The notes beneath the pieces are model-generated. The model worked only from the letters and a program-made list of their open reading frames with translations. It was not told where the DNA came from and ran no database searches. Made by a program: the position numbers and the translations under genes. Of a stretch of 64,000 nucleotides of DNA, positions 12,026 through 23,477 are shown piece by piece (position 1 is the first letter of the stretch; each line of letters begins with the position of its first letter). Source of the stretch: Buddleja alternifolia. Taxonomy: Eukaryota; Streptophyta; Magnoliopsida; Lamiales; Scrophulariaceae. The DNA lies in NCBI GenBank assembly GCA_019426215.1, contig CM033403.1:6346012-6410011 (forward strand). The letters are read 5' to 3'.

Positions 12026-12080
12026 CCCAGGTTCAAATCCCCTTGGGTGTAAAATCCTCCCCCCCCCCCTAACCAAGTGT

Positions 12081-13022
12081 CATGCCAAATCATCAAACTC
12101 TTGCCCAAGTGGCATGCCAAGTCAGTGATCTTCTCTCAAAAATAAAAATAAAAATTAATTTGTTCCCTCATATTACAGGCAATGTTGAAATATACGAGGT
12201 ATTTTCTAGGGGCATATCTTAGAGGACCAAAAGGGAAATCATATACAAACCGAACCAAAAATGCATTTTCCTTAAGGAAATTTTAAATGCTAAGTTTGGA
12301 ATTTTTCTAATTTGGAGTGAAAGTCGATGGTTTGACTTGTAGCTGGACGAAACATCTTTGGAATGACTGGAGTTTGACAAAGCAGAAAAGTTTGAAGCTT
12401 GGTTTGTTTAAAATAAAAAGCTAAGTTTAAATACACTTATTTCTCTGGTAAATTCTAAACCAAGTTACTCTATACTCTATTAAGATTGATTGTTAAATGT
12501 TTGTTTGAACTTAATTTCATTAACATAACAAGCTAATTTGATTTTTTTTTCTTTGTGTTAGCTTTAAAGTTCAGTTCGACCCCTACTCGTTTGGTTAGCA
12601 AATAGTTAAAATATGTAAAGATTTTAATTATTTGAGTCTAACTTGTGTTTAACTCGAGTGTAGCACGTTTTAGCCAATTCTATTAACATTCAGACGGAGG
12701 TCAAACACCATTGCTCAATGTTAATAAAGACTAGCGGTCATAGCACACTCAATGCGTGTGCACGACATGGAAAACATGTAAAAGAGAATGACTTTTCAAC
12801 TATTAATGAATACTTAATATTCATTAATATCTAACGGTCGGAGCACACGTTATTGTGTAAATAAAGAAAAACGGAAGAATCGAAAACAAAAGGATGAAAT
12901 CTAAAATATGATAATCTTCGAAGTCTGATCTCAGATGAAAATCACCCTCTATCTTCAACTCGGATGATTTGAATGTTTCTAAAGTTTGAATCCTCCCAAA
13001 TATCTGCATTTCTCATGCCAAA
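12081..13022. other. AT-rich stretch, nothing recognised
   Basis: No convincing coding segment, TIR or LTR boundary. The sequence just upstream of 13023 lacks an acceptor in frame with the split exon. Confidence 0.4.
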
Positions 13023-13116
13023 ATGTTGGTTAAATTGCATGAAAGAAAATACAAAAATACCATTGACAACTTACCCCTCAAAATCAAACGGGATCTTGAG
13101 GTCCTAGAAATGAACT
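13023..13116 (+). CDS. Host exon fragment, 5' part, interrupted by Gypsy-B
   Basis: An open frame from ATG at 13023 encodes a lysine/leucine-rich segment (MLVKLHERKYK to RDLEVLEMN). It runs into the left TSD GAACT of Gypsy-B at 13112-13116. Removing Gypsy-B and one TSD copy joins it in frame to 23412-23477, giving about 53 residues without a stop. No acceptor AG lies in frame upstream, so ATG 13023 may be the true start or the first visible codon of a decayed exon. Family not recognised. Confidence 0.5.
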
Positions 13117-13218
13117 TGTTAGGATTAAGATTTAAGAACAATGAACAATCAAGAACACAAAATTCTTGCCCAAAGCTCCAAGCTTTTCCACTTTTCCAGA
13201 ATATTCAATGAATGATAC
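13117..13218 (-). repeat. Gypsy-B 3' LTR, outer part
   Basis: Starts TGTTAGGATTAAGA and matches 23055-23156 until TGATAC, where Copia-C begins. Confidence 0.9.
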
Positions 13219-13389
13219 TGTAATGAAGATGGAGTATTTCACCTTATATTGATATGAAGTATACACACCTATTTATATACACAAGTTATATCTAAAGTAA
13301 GTAATAAAATAGAAAACCAATCCCTACATTCCTTCCTTAATTTCAGCCATGTACTATCCCACTTCCTTAATATATGACACTTTATAACA
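13219..13389 (-). repeat. Copia-C 3' LTR (171 bp, complete)
   Basis: Runs from TGTAATGAAGATGG to ATAACA and abuts a purine tract on its inner side (minus-strand AGCTTGAGGGGGAG, 13390-13403), which fixes the boundary. Confidence 0.85.
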
Positions 13390-13396
13390 CTCCCCC

Positions 13397-16300
13397 TCAA
13401 GCTGGAGCATAGATGTTAATCATGCCCAACTTGTTACAAAGAAAATCAACTCGGACCCCATTTAAAGCCTTTGTGAAAAGATCTCCTAATTGTTCTCCAG
13501 TCTTCACATACTCCGTAGAAATGAGATTTTGTTGCACCTTTTCACGAACGAAATGACAGTCGATCTCAATATGTTTAGTTCGTTCATGAAACACAGGATT
13601 GGAGGTAATGTGAAGGGCAGCTTGGTTATCACACCAAAGTTTTGCTGGCATCGAGATTTTAAGACCCACTTCAGTTAATAACTGATATATCCACATCATT
13701 TCACACGTAGATTGAGCCATAGCTCTATACTCTGATTCGACACTAGAGCGGGATACAACACGTTGTTTCTTACTTTTCCATGACACTAAATTTCCGCCAA
13801 AGAAGACACAATAACCTATGGTAGATCTTCGATCTATTTTAGATCCTGCCCAATCTGCATCTGAATAGCACTCTATACGAGTGTGATTATGATTCTCATA
13901 AAGTATACCTCGTCCAGGAGCTCCCTTTAAGTAGCACAAGATGTGTTCTAGAGCAGCCCAATGATGAACAGTTGGAGCAGACATAAATTGACTCACATTG
14001 CTAACACAATATGCGATATCAGGGCGAGTTACTGTGAGATAGTTCAATTTCCCCACTAACCTTCTATACCTCTCCGGATCCTCAAATAAGTCTCCTTCAT
14101 TAGTGAGTTGTAGATTAGGTGGCATCGGAGTGCTGCATGGTTTAGCTCCTATCTTTCCTGTCTCCGTTAACAGATCAATCACATATTTCCTTTGTGATAA
14201 GAAGATGCCTTTCTTGCTCCTAGTTACCTCAACTCCCAAAAAATACTTCAACGATCCTAAATCCTTTGTGTGGAACTGACTGTGAAGAAAAACCTTCAAG
14301 GATGATATTCCCATAGCATCACTTCCGGTAATAATAATATCATCTACATATACAACAAGGAGAATAACGCCGGATGGAGAGTGTTTATAAAATACTGAAT
14401 GATCAGACTTACTCATATTCATTCCAAACTTTTCAACTGCTTGACTGAATTTGCCAAACCACGCACGAGGGCTCTGTTTCAAACCATACAGAGCCTTTCG
14501 AAGGTGACAAACTTTCCCATACTCCCCCTGAGCAACAAACCCAGGTGGTTGCTCCATGTAAACCTCTTCGAGTAAGTCGCCATGTAAGAAAGCATTTTTG
14601 ATGTCTAACTGGTGCAAGGGCCAATCATGAGTGGCAGCCATAGACATGAATAACCGAACGGAGGTCAATTTAGCCACAGGAGAGAAAGTTTCAGAATAAT
14701 CCACACCATAAGTCTGGGCATAACCTTTAGCGACAAGGCGAGCTTTAAGTCTAGCCACAGAGCCATCGAGATTCATTTTGATTGCAAAGACCCATTTACA
14801 GCCGATAGCCGTCTTACCTGCAGGTAAATTTACTAAATTCCAAGTACCATTAACATCTAAAGCATTCACCTCTTCTAACATAGCCGCACGCCAACCAGGA
14901 TGAGACAAGGCTTCACGAACAGTTTTAGGCAAAGATAAAGAATCAAGAGAAGCAACGAACGAATGTGTAGAAGATGATAAATGATCATAAGAAACAAAAG
15001 AGGAAATGGGATACGTGCACTGGCGTTTACCTTTACGAAGGGCAATAGGAAGATCAGGAGCATTGTCTGATGGATCTGATGACGAAGTTGAAACCGGTGC
15101 GGGACATATACTAGGAGGATCACGTCATCTGGAGTAGACATGTCGAATAGGTGGAGGAGCCACAGGCGTAGCAGGAGGAACGCTAGGTGTAGGAGTAACA
15201 GCGGGTGACTGGTAAGTGATATGGTAAACGAACAAATCATCCGCCTCCCCCTTACTATCAGGAGGGTCAGAAGACGAAGGAAAGAATGGACAATGTTCGA
15301 GGAAGGTGACATCGGCGGACACAAGATACTTGTTCAGACTAGGACAGTAACACCTATATCCTTTTTGTAATCGAGAATAACCCAAGAAAACACAATTTAC
15401 GGACTTAGGATCTAATTTCGTAACAGTAGGACGAACATCACGGACAAAACAAGTACTACCAAAGATACGAGGTTCAATAGGAAACAAAGGTTTAGTGGGA
15501 AATAGAATGTTATAGGGAATCTCACCATGGAGTACAGAAGAGGGCATACGATTAATGAGGAAACAAGCTGTGGAGACAGCATCCGCCCAAAAAATCTTAG
15601 GGACATGGGTTTGGAAAAGCAAAGCTCGGGCTGTCTCAAGAAGATGTCGATTTTTTCTTTCAGCAACTCCATTTTGAGATGGTGTATCAACACAGGAAGA
15701 TTGATGAAGAATTCCATGGGTACTCATATAAGTGTGAAATGAATCTGAAAAATATTCTTTTGCATTATCACTTAGCAAAGTACGTACACGAATATTAAAT
15801 TGTGTTTGTATTTCAGCACAAAAGGCAGTAAAATGACCGAATAATTCAAATCGATTCTTCATAAAATAAATCCAAGTCATCCGAGAAAAGTCATCAACAA
15901 AAGTAACAAAATACCGAAAACCAATTTTGGACATAACAGGACAAGGACCCCAAACATCAGAATGAACTAAATCAAAAGGAGAACCGACTCTTTTATTGAC
16001 TCGAGAAATAGAAGACAAACGATGATGCTTTGCAAATTGACACGACGCACAATCTAAAGAAGGGAGATTCTGGAACTGAGGACAAAGTTTCTTCAACACA
16101 GGTAGAGACGGGTGGCCTAACCGACAATAAGCGTCAAAAGGTGTAATGACAACCGAGCAGGCGATGGACTTGGGCACCGATGCCTGAGTATCCAGAACGT
16201 AGAGACCTCCCGAAACATGTCCTCTACCAAGGATCCGCTTCGTCAAAAGATCCTGAAACAAACAATGATCCGGAAAGAATGAGACACAACAATTGAGTGT

Positions 16301-17554
16301 ATTAGTAATTTTGCTCACAGAAAGTAGATTAAATGAGAAATTGGGTAAATGTAAGACAGATGAAAGCGAAAGGGATGAAGTGGGATGAATGGTTCCAGAC
16401 CCAAGAACGGTGGATGTAGAACCATCAGCTAAAGTGACATAGGAGGGAGAGGAGTATGATTTAAATGTGGAAAAAATACTCGGATTACCTGTCATATGAT
16501 CGGAAGCCCCGGAGTCAATAACCCATTGTGAGGAAGAGGAAAGGAGGCACGCAGTTGGATTACCTGACTCAGCAGTGGCAGTGACGGAATGAGAAGAGGG
16601 CTTTAATGTGTCTTGGTAACGAAGAAACTTAGCAAAGTCAGTGGCAGATACAGTAACAGTCTGATCAGGGGACGAGCCAGGAGCAGCTACAATATTAGCT
16701 GAGCCAAGTGGAGCAGGAGCAGCGGCAATATGAGCCGAGTGAGACTTGCGATATTTGTTTTGTAGCTTAGGACAAGTGCGTTTAGTATGACCCGCTTCAT
16801 GACAATAACGACACTCAATTTTCTCTGTATCCTGACCTCCTGTACTGCCTCCACGATTATAAGTTGGACGAGAATACCGCAGTCCAGTATTGCGACTCAC
16901 AAGAGCACTAGGCACAGAAGCAGAGGGAGGCATGGAAGCAGTCGTATCAGTGCGAAGAACTCTACTAAACACCTCATGCAACGAGGAAATGTCAGTACCA
17001 GAAAGGATATGAGATTTGGCAACCTCAAATTGAGAATTAAGTCCTGCCAAGAAACTCATAATGGCCATCTTCTCCCGTTGAGCTTGTTGTACTTTAATAT
17101 CAGGATGAAATGGTAACAAAACATTTAATTCTTCGTAAATCTTCTTAAAGTGCATAAAATAAGATTGAAGAGATTGATCATGTTGCTCCGGGCGATAAAA
17201 CTCTTTACAAACTTCATAAATACGAGATATATTGCCTTTTCCCGAATATAAAAATTCCAAGTATTCCATCAATTCCTTGACATACTCACAGTGATTAATC
17301 AGGCTAACCACGTCAGTATCAATCGAATTCCGAATTTGTAAAAATAATCGTGCATCATCTTTCAACCAGTCTTTGCGAGTATCATCTTTAGGGGGATCAT
17401 CAGTAAGATGGTCATCCTTAGAGATACTTCGCAAATATATTCGAACAGTTTTACACCAATCAAGATAATTTGGACCAAGTAATTTATGTTCTGTAATTCG
17501 GGACATGACGGGAACTATATCAGGCATAACAACAGTTTTCTGTTCTTCACCCAT
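13397..17554 (-). pseudogene. Copia-C gag-pol polyprotein, one in-frame TGA
   Basis: A single frame of about 1386 codons from Met 17554 to 13397, broken only by TGA at 15125-15127 (family Arg, CGA-to-TGA). Domains in order: copia gag (LLGPNYLDWCKTVRIYL), CCHC knuckle CRYCHEAGHTKRTC, protease VIDSGASDHM, pre-integrase LGHPSLPVL, and integrase with the DDE residues in DDFSRM, LLSDNAKEY and NGVAERKN. RT has YVDDIIITG, and RNase H has DADWAGSKIDRRST and SSVESEYRA. All catalytic residues are present. A close relative without the TGA would be autonomous. The stop separates gag-PR-IN from RT-RH. Confidence 0.9.
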
Positions 17555-18138
17555 GAGGTATTATGATGGAAAACGAAATACCCACACCACACAAAAAACA
17601 AAAGGAATAGATACGAGACAACGAGAGAGCAGCGGACAAGACTTGTGCAAACCCAGGCCAAAATAACACACGAAGTATCAAAATAACCTGTGGGTGTGAG
17701 AGAGCAGAAGACGGCGACGCCGGGAGTGGCGACCGGAAAGAGAGACGGTGATGCACGCGCCTCCACGCGCCGGCGCGTGAAGCTACGCAAAAAATTTGGA
17801 CGGCGCGTGAGATTCACGCGCAGCTCGGAATCGGAAACTGATTTCGTGGGTTCGCCGGAAACGGAACGGCTAACCTTCCTGGAGGGGCGGTGAGATGAAA
17901 CGAGGCCGCGACAGTGGTGTTCTGGAACCAAACAATGTATCGCACTGTCAAATCGTCGGACGGCGCGTGAGGCGTATGCGCTGGCCGGACGACGCTCGAA
18001 TTCCGGGTTTTGGCCGGAAAATGGATGGCGCGCCTGTTGGGGGTGGTGGTGATAACCGGAGGGTACTCGAAAGTGGCGACTCAAACGTTGCACATTTGGG
18101 CAACCGAAAAAAAATGAAAGCTAAGAATTTTCTTAACT
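17555..18138 (-). other. Copia-C untranslated leader
   Basis: 584 bp between primer site and gag. It is clearly more GC-rich (17700-18060, many GCGCG motifs) than the rest of the window. No clear coding segment. Confidence 0.6.
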
Positions 18139-18151
18139 GGCTCTTATACCA
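18139..18151 (-). other. Copia-C primer binding site
   Basis: The minus strand reads TGGTATAAGAGCC, one base from the initiator Met tRNA site TGGTATCAGAGCC, directly inside the LTR. Confidence 0.8.
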
Positions 18152-18274
18152 TGTAATGAAGATGGAGTATTTCACCTTATATTGATATGAAGTATACACA
18201 CCTATTTATATACACAAGTTATATCTAAAGTAAGTAATAAAATAGAAAACCAATCCCTACATTCCTTCCTTAAT
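18152..18274 (-). repeat. Copia-C 5' LTR, outer 48 bp deleted
   Basis: Identical by eye to 13219-13341. It ends at CTTCCTTAAT, where the sequence jumps to Gypsy-B LTR. Retained LTR (ending AAT) and target (resuming after AAT) share a 3-bp microhomology at the join. Confidence 0.85.
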
Positions 18275-18521
18275 AACCCTAATTCCATAGTAATATACGG
18301 CTAATACAACTTTCCAAAATTAGAGTCCTACTCCAGCTCAATTACTACACTAAAAAGGAAATAACAATTAAAACCAATTACAAGAATAATTATAATAAAT
18401 ATTAAAATCCTCCATCTAAGCCGCTATTTGCTCGTTCCTTTTCTTTCGCCTTTCATACACTCGAATTGTCTTCCTCTCTCCATCAACTTCCTCCGCTTGC
18501 ATGGCTTCACGATTCATAACA
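18275..18521 (-). repeat. Gypsy-B 3' LTR, inner part
   Basis: Resumes at AACCCTAATTCCATAG and ends TTCATAACA, matching 23161-23406. The LTR is about 349 bp without Copia-C. Confidence 0.9.
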
Positions 18522-18536
18522 ACTCTTCCCCCCTTT
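18522..18536 (-). other. Gypsy-B polypurine tract
   Basis: The minus strand reads AAAGGGGGGAAGAGT directly before the 3' LTR. It overlaps the end of the chromodomain frame (HFKGG), as is usual in chromoviruses. Confidence 0.8.
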
Positions 18537-18539
18537 GAA

Positions 18540-19933
18540 ATGAGCCATGTCCTCAAAGCGGAAATCCAGAAATTGATTAACCAAATCATTCACGTCCATC
18601 CATGTTGCATCCTCGTGAGATTGCCCTTTCCACTGCACAAGTACTTGTTGTACCTCCTGATTATTTTCATTTCAAATTCTCACTGCCAAAATGGAATCCG
18701 GCTCAAACAAGGCCGAACCCGTGACTTCCAAGGTAGCAGGCAGCTCCCCCTCAATCGCATGATCCTCAGTTATCTTCTGTAATTGCGAGACATGAAAAAT
18801 GAGATGTATTCGACTCCTGGTTGGTAATTGTAACATGTATGCCGTAGGCCCTATGCGCTCCACCACTTCAAAAGGACCATAAAATTTCGCCGATAGCTTA
18901 TTATAACTGTGACTAACTAATGATGTTTATCGGTGGGGTCAGACTTTCAAAAACACTTTATCGCCCACTTTGAACACCACCTCGCAATGATGTCTCTTCG
19001 CATAATGCACCATCTTCTGTTGCGCCCTCAACAAATTGAATTTCAATTGCCTTATAATGTCATCTCTATCCCTCAACACTTCGGCTACTGCTTCAACTTT
19101 GCACTCACCTGGAAAGAAACGTAAAATTGTGGGAGGAGGTCTACCATAGACAATTTCAAATGGAGTCGTGCGTGCCGAAGTCTGAAAGGACGTGTTATAC
19201 CAAAACTGAACCCAAGCCAAACACCACGCCCATTTTTGAGGCTGCTCCAATGAAAAGCAACGCAAATAAGTCTCTAAGGTACGATTCAAAACTTTCGTTT
19301 GTCCGTCCAACTCCAGGTGATATGCGGAACTGAATTTCAACTTAGTGCCCTGCAATTTAAACAACTCTCTCTAAAAAGAACTGAAAATCACGGGGTCACG
19401 GTTAGTAACAATAGTGCTCGGGATGCCATGCAATCTAACTATTTCCCAGCACGAATAATTCGGCCACGGACCGGGCGGTAAACCCATTTTTCAACGCCAC
19501 AAAATGACCATACTTAGATAATCTATCCACCACCACCACCACCACAATGCATGTAAACCCTTGGGATTTTGGAAGGCAGGTAATAAAATCCATAGATAAA
19601 TCATTCCAAATCACCTCTGGTATAGGAAGGAGTTGTAGTAGCCCGGCTGGAGACATGGCCTCATATTTAAATTTTTGACAAACTAGGCAATTTACGACAT
19701 ATTGTTGCACGGTTTTCATCATCCCTCGCCAATATACACTTCCTGCTAACCGTCGATAATGTGCGAAAGGCTCCGGCGTGACCCCCTTCGGTCGCATCAT
19801 GAAACTTAAACAATAATTTGGGAATCCATTCGGACGTCTCGGGAAGCATCAACCGGCCTTTGTAGAACACCCGATTGTTCACCAAAGAAAATCCCGATCG
19901 ATTATTAGCTATTCGGCATATGTCCTCGACCAC
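18540..19933 (-). pseudogene. Gypsy-B integrase and chromodomain
   Basis: Integrase zinc-finger relics (CLVCQKFKYE, 19670-19700), the core with VVVDRLSKYGHF near 19510-19550 and DGQTKVLNRTLETYL near 19260-19310. The C-terminal part has ARTTPFEIVYGR and FKVGDKVFLKV. The chromodomain reads VLVQWKGQSHEDATW near 18605-18650. The frame is broken at least three times. A CAC/GTG run at 19530-19548 has stretched the valines before the catalytic Asp to about seven. The chromodomain normally directs integration to modified histones. Confidence 0.8.
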
Positions 19934-21337
19934 TTATTTCACAAAAGGGTCGCGCATCTGCTTCTCTATTACCGTAGTCATCTCGGGCCACACCGGTCCA
20001 CCCATAGCCGTGATTACCCCATCTACTTCACGTCGTGAGAGAGCGTCGGCTGCATTATTGGTCTTGCCTGTCTTATACATAATTTCAAAGTCATAACCGA
20101 GTAGCTTCGTGACCCAAACTTGCTGAGAAGGTGTGACGATTCGCTGCGATATTAGGCTATTGTGATCGGTCCGAACCGTAAATCGCCGTCTAATTAAATA
20201 AAGTCTCCAATGCTCAATTGACAACACTAATCCCATCATTTCCTGTTCATATGCTGATTTTGCGATCGTACGATCAGACAAAACTTTGCTAAAATACGCA
20301 ATTGGTCTTTTGTCTTGCATAAGCACGGCCCCTATGTCTGACCCCGAAGTGTCGCATTCTATGATAAATGTCTTCTTGAAGTCTGGCATCGCGAGTAGAG
20401 GGGCAGTGGTTAACGCCATCTTCAACCTTTGAAATGCCCAATCAGCCTCCATGGTCCACTCAAACTTGGATGGTGCGTCTTTCTTCAGCAACTGCGTTAA
20501 TGGGTGTGCGATCAGTCCATACCCTTGAACAAATCGTCGATAATAACATGTTAAGCCAAGAAACCCCCATACTACCTTTACTGAACCGGGTCGTGGCAAT
20601 TCCACCACAACTCGAATTTTCTCCAGGTCCATTTCTACCCTATTCGCCGAGATCATGTGACCAAGATACTCCACTTTGTGACACCCGAATGCACACTTCT
20701 TTAAATTCGCACGAAATTGATTATGTTGTAAGACGGTCAATTCTTGTTCCAAGTGTAATAAGTGAGCTTCCACGGTTGGGCTATAAATAAGGATATCGTT
20801 GAAAAACACCAATACAAATTTCCGTAACAAGGGTCGGAAAAGATCATTCATCGTCGACTGAAACGTAGCCGGGGCATTCGTCAACCCGAATGGCATGACT
20901 CGGAACTCATAATGGCCACTATGTGTACGAAATGCAGTTTTGTGTATGTCCCTTGGTACGACTCGGATTTGATGATACCCGAATCATAAATCGATTTTAG
21001 AAAATATGGTGGATCCCGCTAATTCATCGAGCATTTCTTGAATCACGGGAATCGGATATTTATCAAGCCCTATTACCTTGTTGAGCTCCCTATAATCCAT
21101 GCAGAATCGCCAACTGCTATCCTTCTTTTTCACAAGTAATACCAGACTTGAAAAAGGGCTCGAGCTCGGTTGAATCACCTCTACCATCATCATATCCCTG
21201 ACTAATTTTTAAATTTCATCCTTCTGTGCATGTCCGTAACGGTAAGGGCGTACCAAAACCTGTCCCGCCCCCGGTATCATCTCGATCTTGTGATCCATTG
21301 CACGTTTGGGAGGCAATTCGGTGGGTTCGCCGAACAC
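19934..21337 (-). pseudogene. Gypsy-B reverse transcriptase and RNase H
   Basis: The RT fingers ([13 protein letters not shown]), then GYHQIR, FRTHSGHYEF and [13 protein letters not shown] blocks are clear. A stop near 20981-20983 interrupts them. The active site reads FFNDIL instead of the family FFDDIL: the first catalytic Asp is Asn (AAC at minus 20798-20800), one G-to-A transition. RNase H follows (FIIECDTSGSDIGAVL, ADALSRR) and stops at 19934. Polymerase activity is not expected. Confidence 0.85.
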
Positions 21338-21974
21338 CTAGGCAAACTGCCCTATTAATTGTTTCAGTTTTGGCTTTAGTGTGGGATCCGTGGATAATGC
21401 CTCTCGAATCGTCGAGCCATTCACTTCCTGTATCAACATTGCCCAAAAATCCGAGTCTTGTATTTTAAGCAATGATTTAAGACTTACTTGTGAGCGACAT
21501 AATGAGGGGTCTCCGTGAATTTGGATTAGCTCCGTGCCCCGAGTGAAAGCCATATTCATCTTCTTCCAATCAATGCGCACCTCCCCAAGTGTTTCCAACC
21601 ATTTTGTCATAAGGATCACGTCTACACCTCGGAGTGGAAATACGTAGCAATCAGCATGCACCGTGCATTTTTGGACATACACCTTCGGATTCTTTGCGAA
21701 TTCCATTGCCCATTTATACCCCAAATCTCCTTATAGGCCGTACTGTCTTTTGCAATATTGAGACCAATGATTTACACACAAAATTGTGACTTGCGCCACT
21801 ATCAATGAGGAGAGTGACCTCATTCCCATCCACTTTTCCTTTCAACCGCATGGTTCGTGAATTGGGCAGCCCTGTCATCGAATAGAGAGGTAATTCGATG
21901 TCTTCATTCTGCTCTTCGGAACCCGAAATAAACGGGTCTGGTTGCTCCCCACCGTCTCCATCCTCGTTCTCCAC
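21338..21974 (-). pseudogene. Gypsy-B aspartic protease and linker
   Basis: The protease motif LLIDSGASHNFV is intact near 21810-21845. The frame shifts around 21720 into the linker (MGYKWAMEFAK to LKQLIGQFA) that leads into RT. The catalytic Asp is present. Confidence 0.75.
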
Positions 21975-22019
21975 TTCACCCCCCTTCTTCCCACAGTAGT
22001 ACCCTCAATTGTTTCATCG

Positions 22020-23018
22020 GGCATTCATTTAAGGGACTATACAGTTGTTTGCATTTAAAGCATAACCCCTTCACCCGTAATTCAACCATCTCTTGTGGCG
22101 TGAGATGACGAAATGGGGTATGGGCGGTGGACTATTCCGTTCCTGTAGTTCGAGTTGGTTGTGGTCTGTCAGATGGCCGAAAGTTACTGCCCGGAACCAT
22201 TGAGGTCGAGCCCGATGTGATGGCCAGTGGGGCTCGGCTATAACCTCCTCAACATGGTGGCTTGGCGTAAGAGGGTCGAGTCACCCGTCCCCCGGTTTAT
22301 ATCCACATATCCTCTTCAATATCTCGTGCAAGTTCCATTGCCGTGTCCAAATCTCCGGGATGGAGAATTCTCAGTTTGCTCCGAATATTCTCCGACAATC
22401 CCGACATGAAGTAGCCCATATAATGTTCATCACTCAACCCCGAAAATTGGCTAGCCAATTAGATAAACACCGTCACATACTCCTCCACCATTCCCACTTG
22501 GCAAACATATGATAAATGCTCAAACGGACTCTCTTTGTAACGAGTATCAAATCGTACCATCATAGCTCACGAAAGTTCGTTGCAAGAAATCTCCTGTTTA
22601 CGCAGTCGTATCCACGTGAACCAAGCCAATGCCGCTCCTTCCATGGCTACCATAGCCGATTGCACCTTTTGTCTAGGTTCCGCCCCATGTATCTCGAACT
22701 GTTGATTAGCCCGTGTCAACCATCCGATGGGGACGTTACCATCAAACGTGGGTAGCAGAATTGACGGTAGCAATTTTACCCCCTTCACGACTTCCTCCCC
22801 GTCGATACTCGCCGATTCTCCCCTAGTTCCAGCGTGACTGACCGCGCCGCAGGCGCTTCAGGCAACTCCTTTCCCCCAGTCGAAGTAGTGAGTTGAGTGA
22901 GGGAGGCGATGATTTCGGAGAGTTGGTTTTTCACCATCACTTGATCCTCCGCCAACGCATTGACCGTGCCCTCCAATTTGTCTAAACACTGATCGGATTG
23001 TGAGCGAGTGTTCATCAT
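22020..23018 (-). pseudogene. Gypsy-B gag, broken
   Basis: Gag starts at Met 23018 (MMNTRSQS), only ~36 bp inside the LTR. A frameshift near 22786 moves it to a second frame with the gag core (FDGNVPIGWL and ALAWFTWIRLR). Stops follow near 22566, 22458 and 22306. A zinc-knuckle relic CFKCKQLYSPLNEC lies near 22030-22075 with the His of CCHC missing. Gag should package element RNA; this copy cannot make it whole. Confidence 0.75.
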
Positions 23019-23035
23019 AGGCGTGGGCTTTTCGA

Positions 23036-23052
23036 TCCGGCAGGTCGGACCA
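23036..23052 (-). other. Gypsy-B primer binding site, unidentified tRNA
   Basis: Two bases inside the 5' LTR the minus strand reads TGGTCCGACCTGCCGG. The TGG start fits pairing with a tRNA CCA end, but I cannot name the tRNA. It is not the usual TGGTATCAGAGC. Confidence 0.5.
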
Positions 23053-23054
23053 AT

Positions 23055-23406
23055 TGTTAGGATTAAGATACAAGAACAAAGAACAATCAAGAACACAAAA
23101 TTCTTGCACAAAGCTCCAAGCTTTTCCACTTTTCCAAAATATTCAATGAATGATACAATAATCCTAATTCCATAGTAATATACGACTAATACAACTTTCC
23201 AAAATCAGAGTCCTACTCCAGCTCAACTACTACACTAAAAAGGAAATAACAATTAAAACCAATTACAAGAATAATTATAATAAATATTAAAGTCCTCCAT
23301 CTAAGCCGCTGCTTGCTCATTCCTCTTCTTTCACCTTTCATACACTCAAATTGTCTTCCTCTCTCCATCAACTTCCTCCGTTTGCATGGCTTCACGATTC
23401 ATAACA
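23055..23406 (-). repeat. Gypsy-B 5' LTR (352 bp)
   Basis: Starts TGTTAGGATTAAG and ends TTCATAACA. It is about 93-96% identical by eye to the split left LTR, so the insertion is moderately old. Confidence 0.9.
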
Positions 23407-23411
23407 GAACT

Positions 23412-23477
23412 TATCTTCACTCTTCAAAGACTACTGCGCTCATGACCCAGAGGAATTCTATATCATGGGACTTACAA
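23412..23477 (+). CDS. Host exon fragment, 3' part, beyond Gypsy-B
   Basis: Continues the frame broken at 13116, reading LSSLFKDYCAHDPEEFYIMG up to a donor-like CTTACAA|GTAACA at 23478. The residues look like real protein, not random AT-rich translation. With the 5' part it forms one exon split by a 10.3-kb retrotransposon carrying 5-bp TSDs. The gene is not recognised. The copy cannot give a normal mRNA unless the insertion is spliced out. Confidence 0.5.

Larger units (their letters stand above)
13219..18274 (-). mobile_element. Copia-C: young copia element nested in the Gypsy-B LTR
   Basis: Minus-strand Ty1/copia element with a 4.16-kb gag-pol frame broken by one TGA. The left LTR (13219-13389) and the retained part of the right LTR (18152-18274) look identical over 123 bp, so the insertion is recent. 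The outer 48 bp of the right LTR and the right TSD are missing. Left LTR ends are TGTAATG and TTATAACA. It splits the Gypsy-B left LTR after TGATAC, so it is younger than Gypsy-B. Confidence 0.92.
13117..23406 (-). mobile_element. Gypsy-B: Ty3/gypsy chromovirus with both LTRs and TSD
   Basis: Full-length minus-strand element. The left LTR (13117-13218 plus 18275-18521) is split by Copia-C, and the right LTR is 23055-23406. Perfect TSDs GAACT flank it at 13112-13116 and 23407-23411. Inside, from right to left: primer site, gag, protease, RT, RNase H, integrase and chromodomain, which is the gypsy order. The chromodomain places it among chromoviruses. It carries several stops and frameshifts and an altered RT active site, so it is not autonomous. 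Confidence 0.92.
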
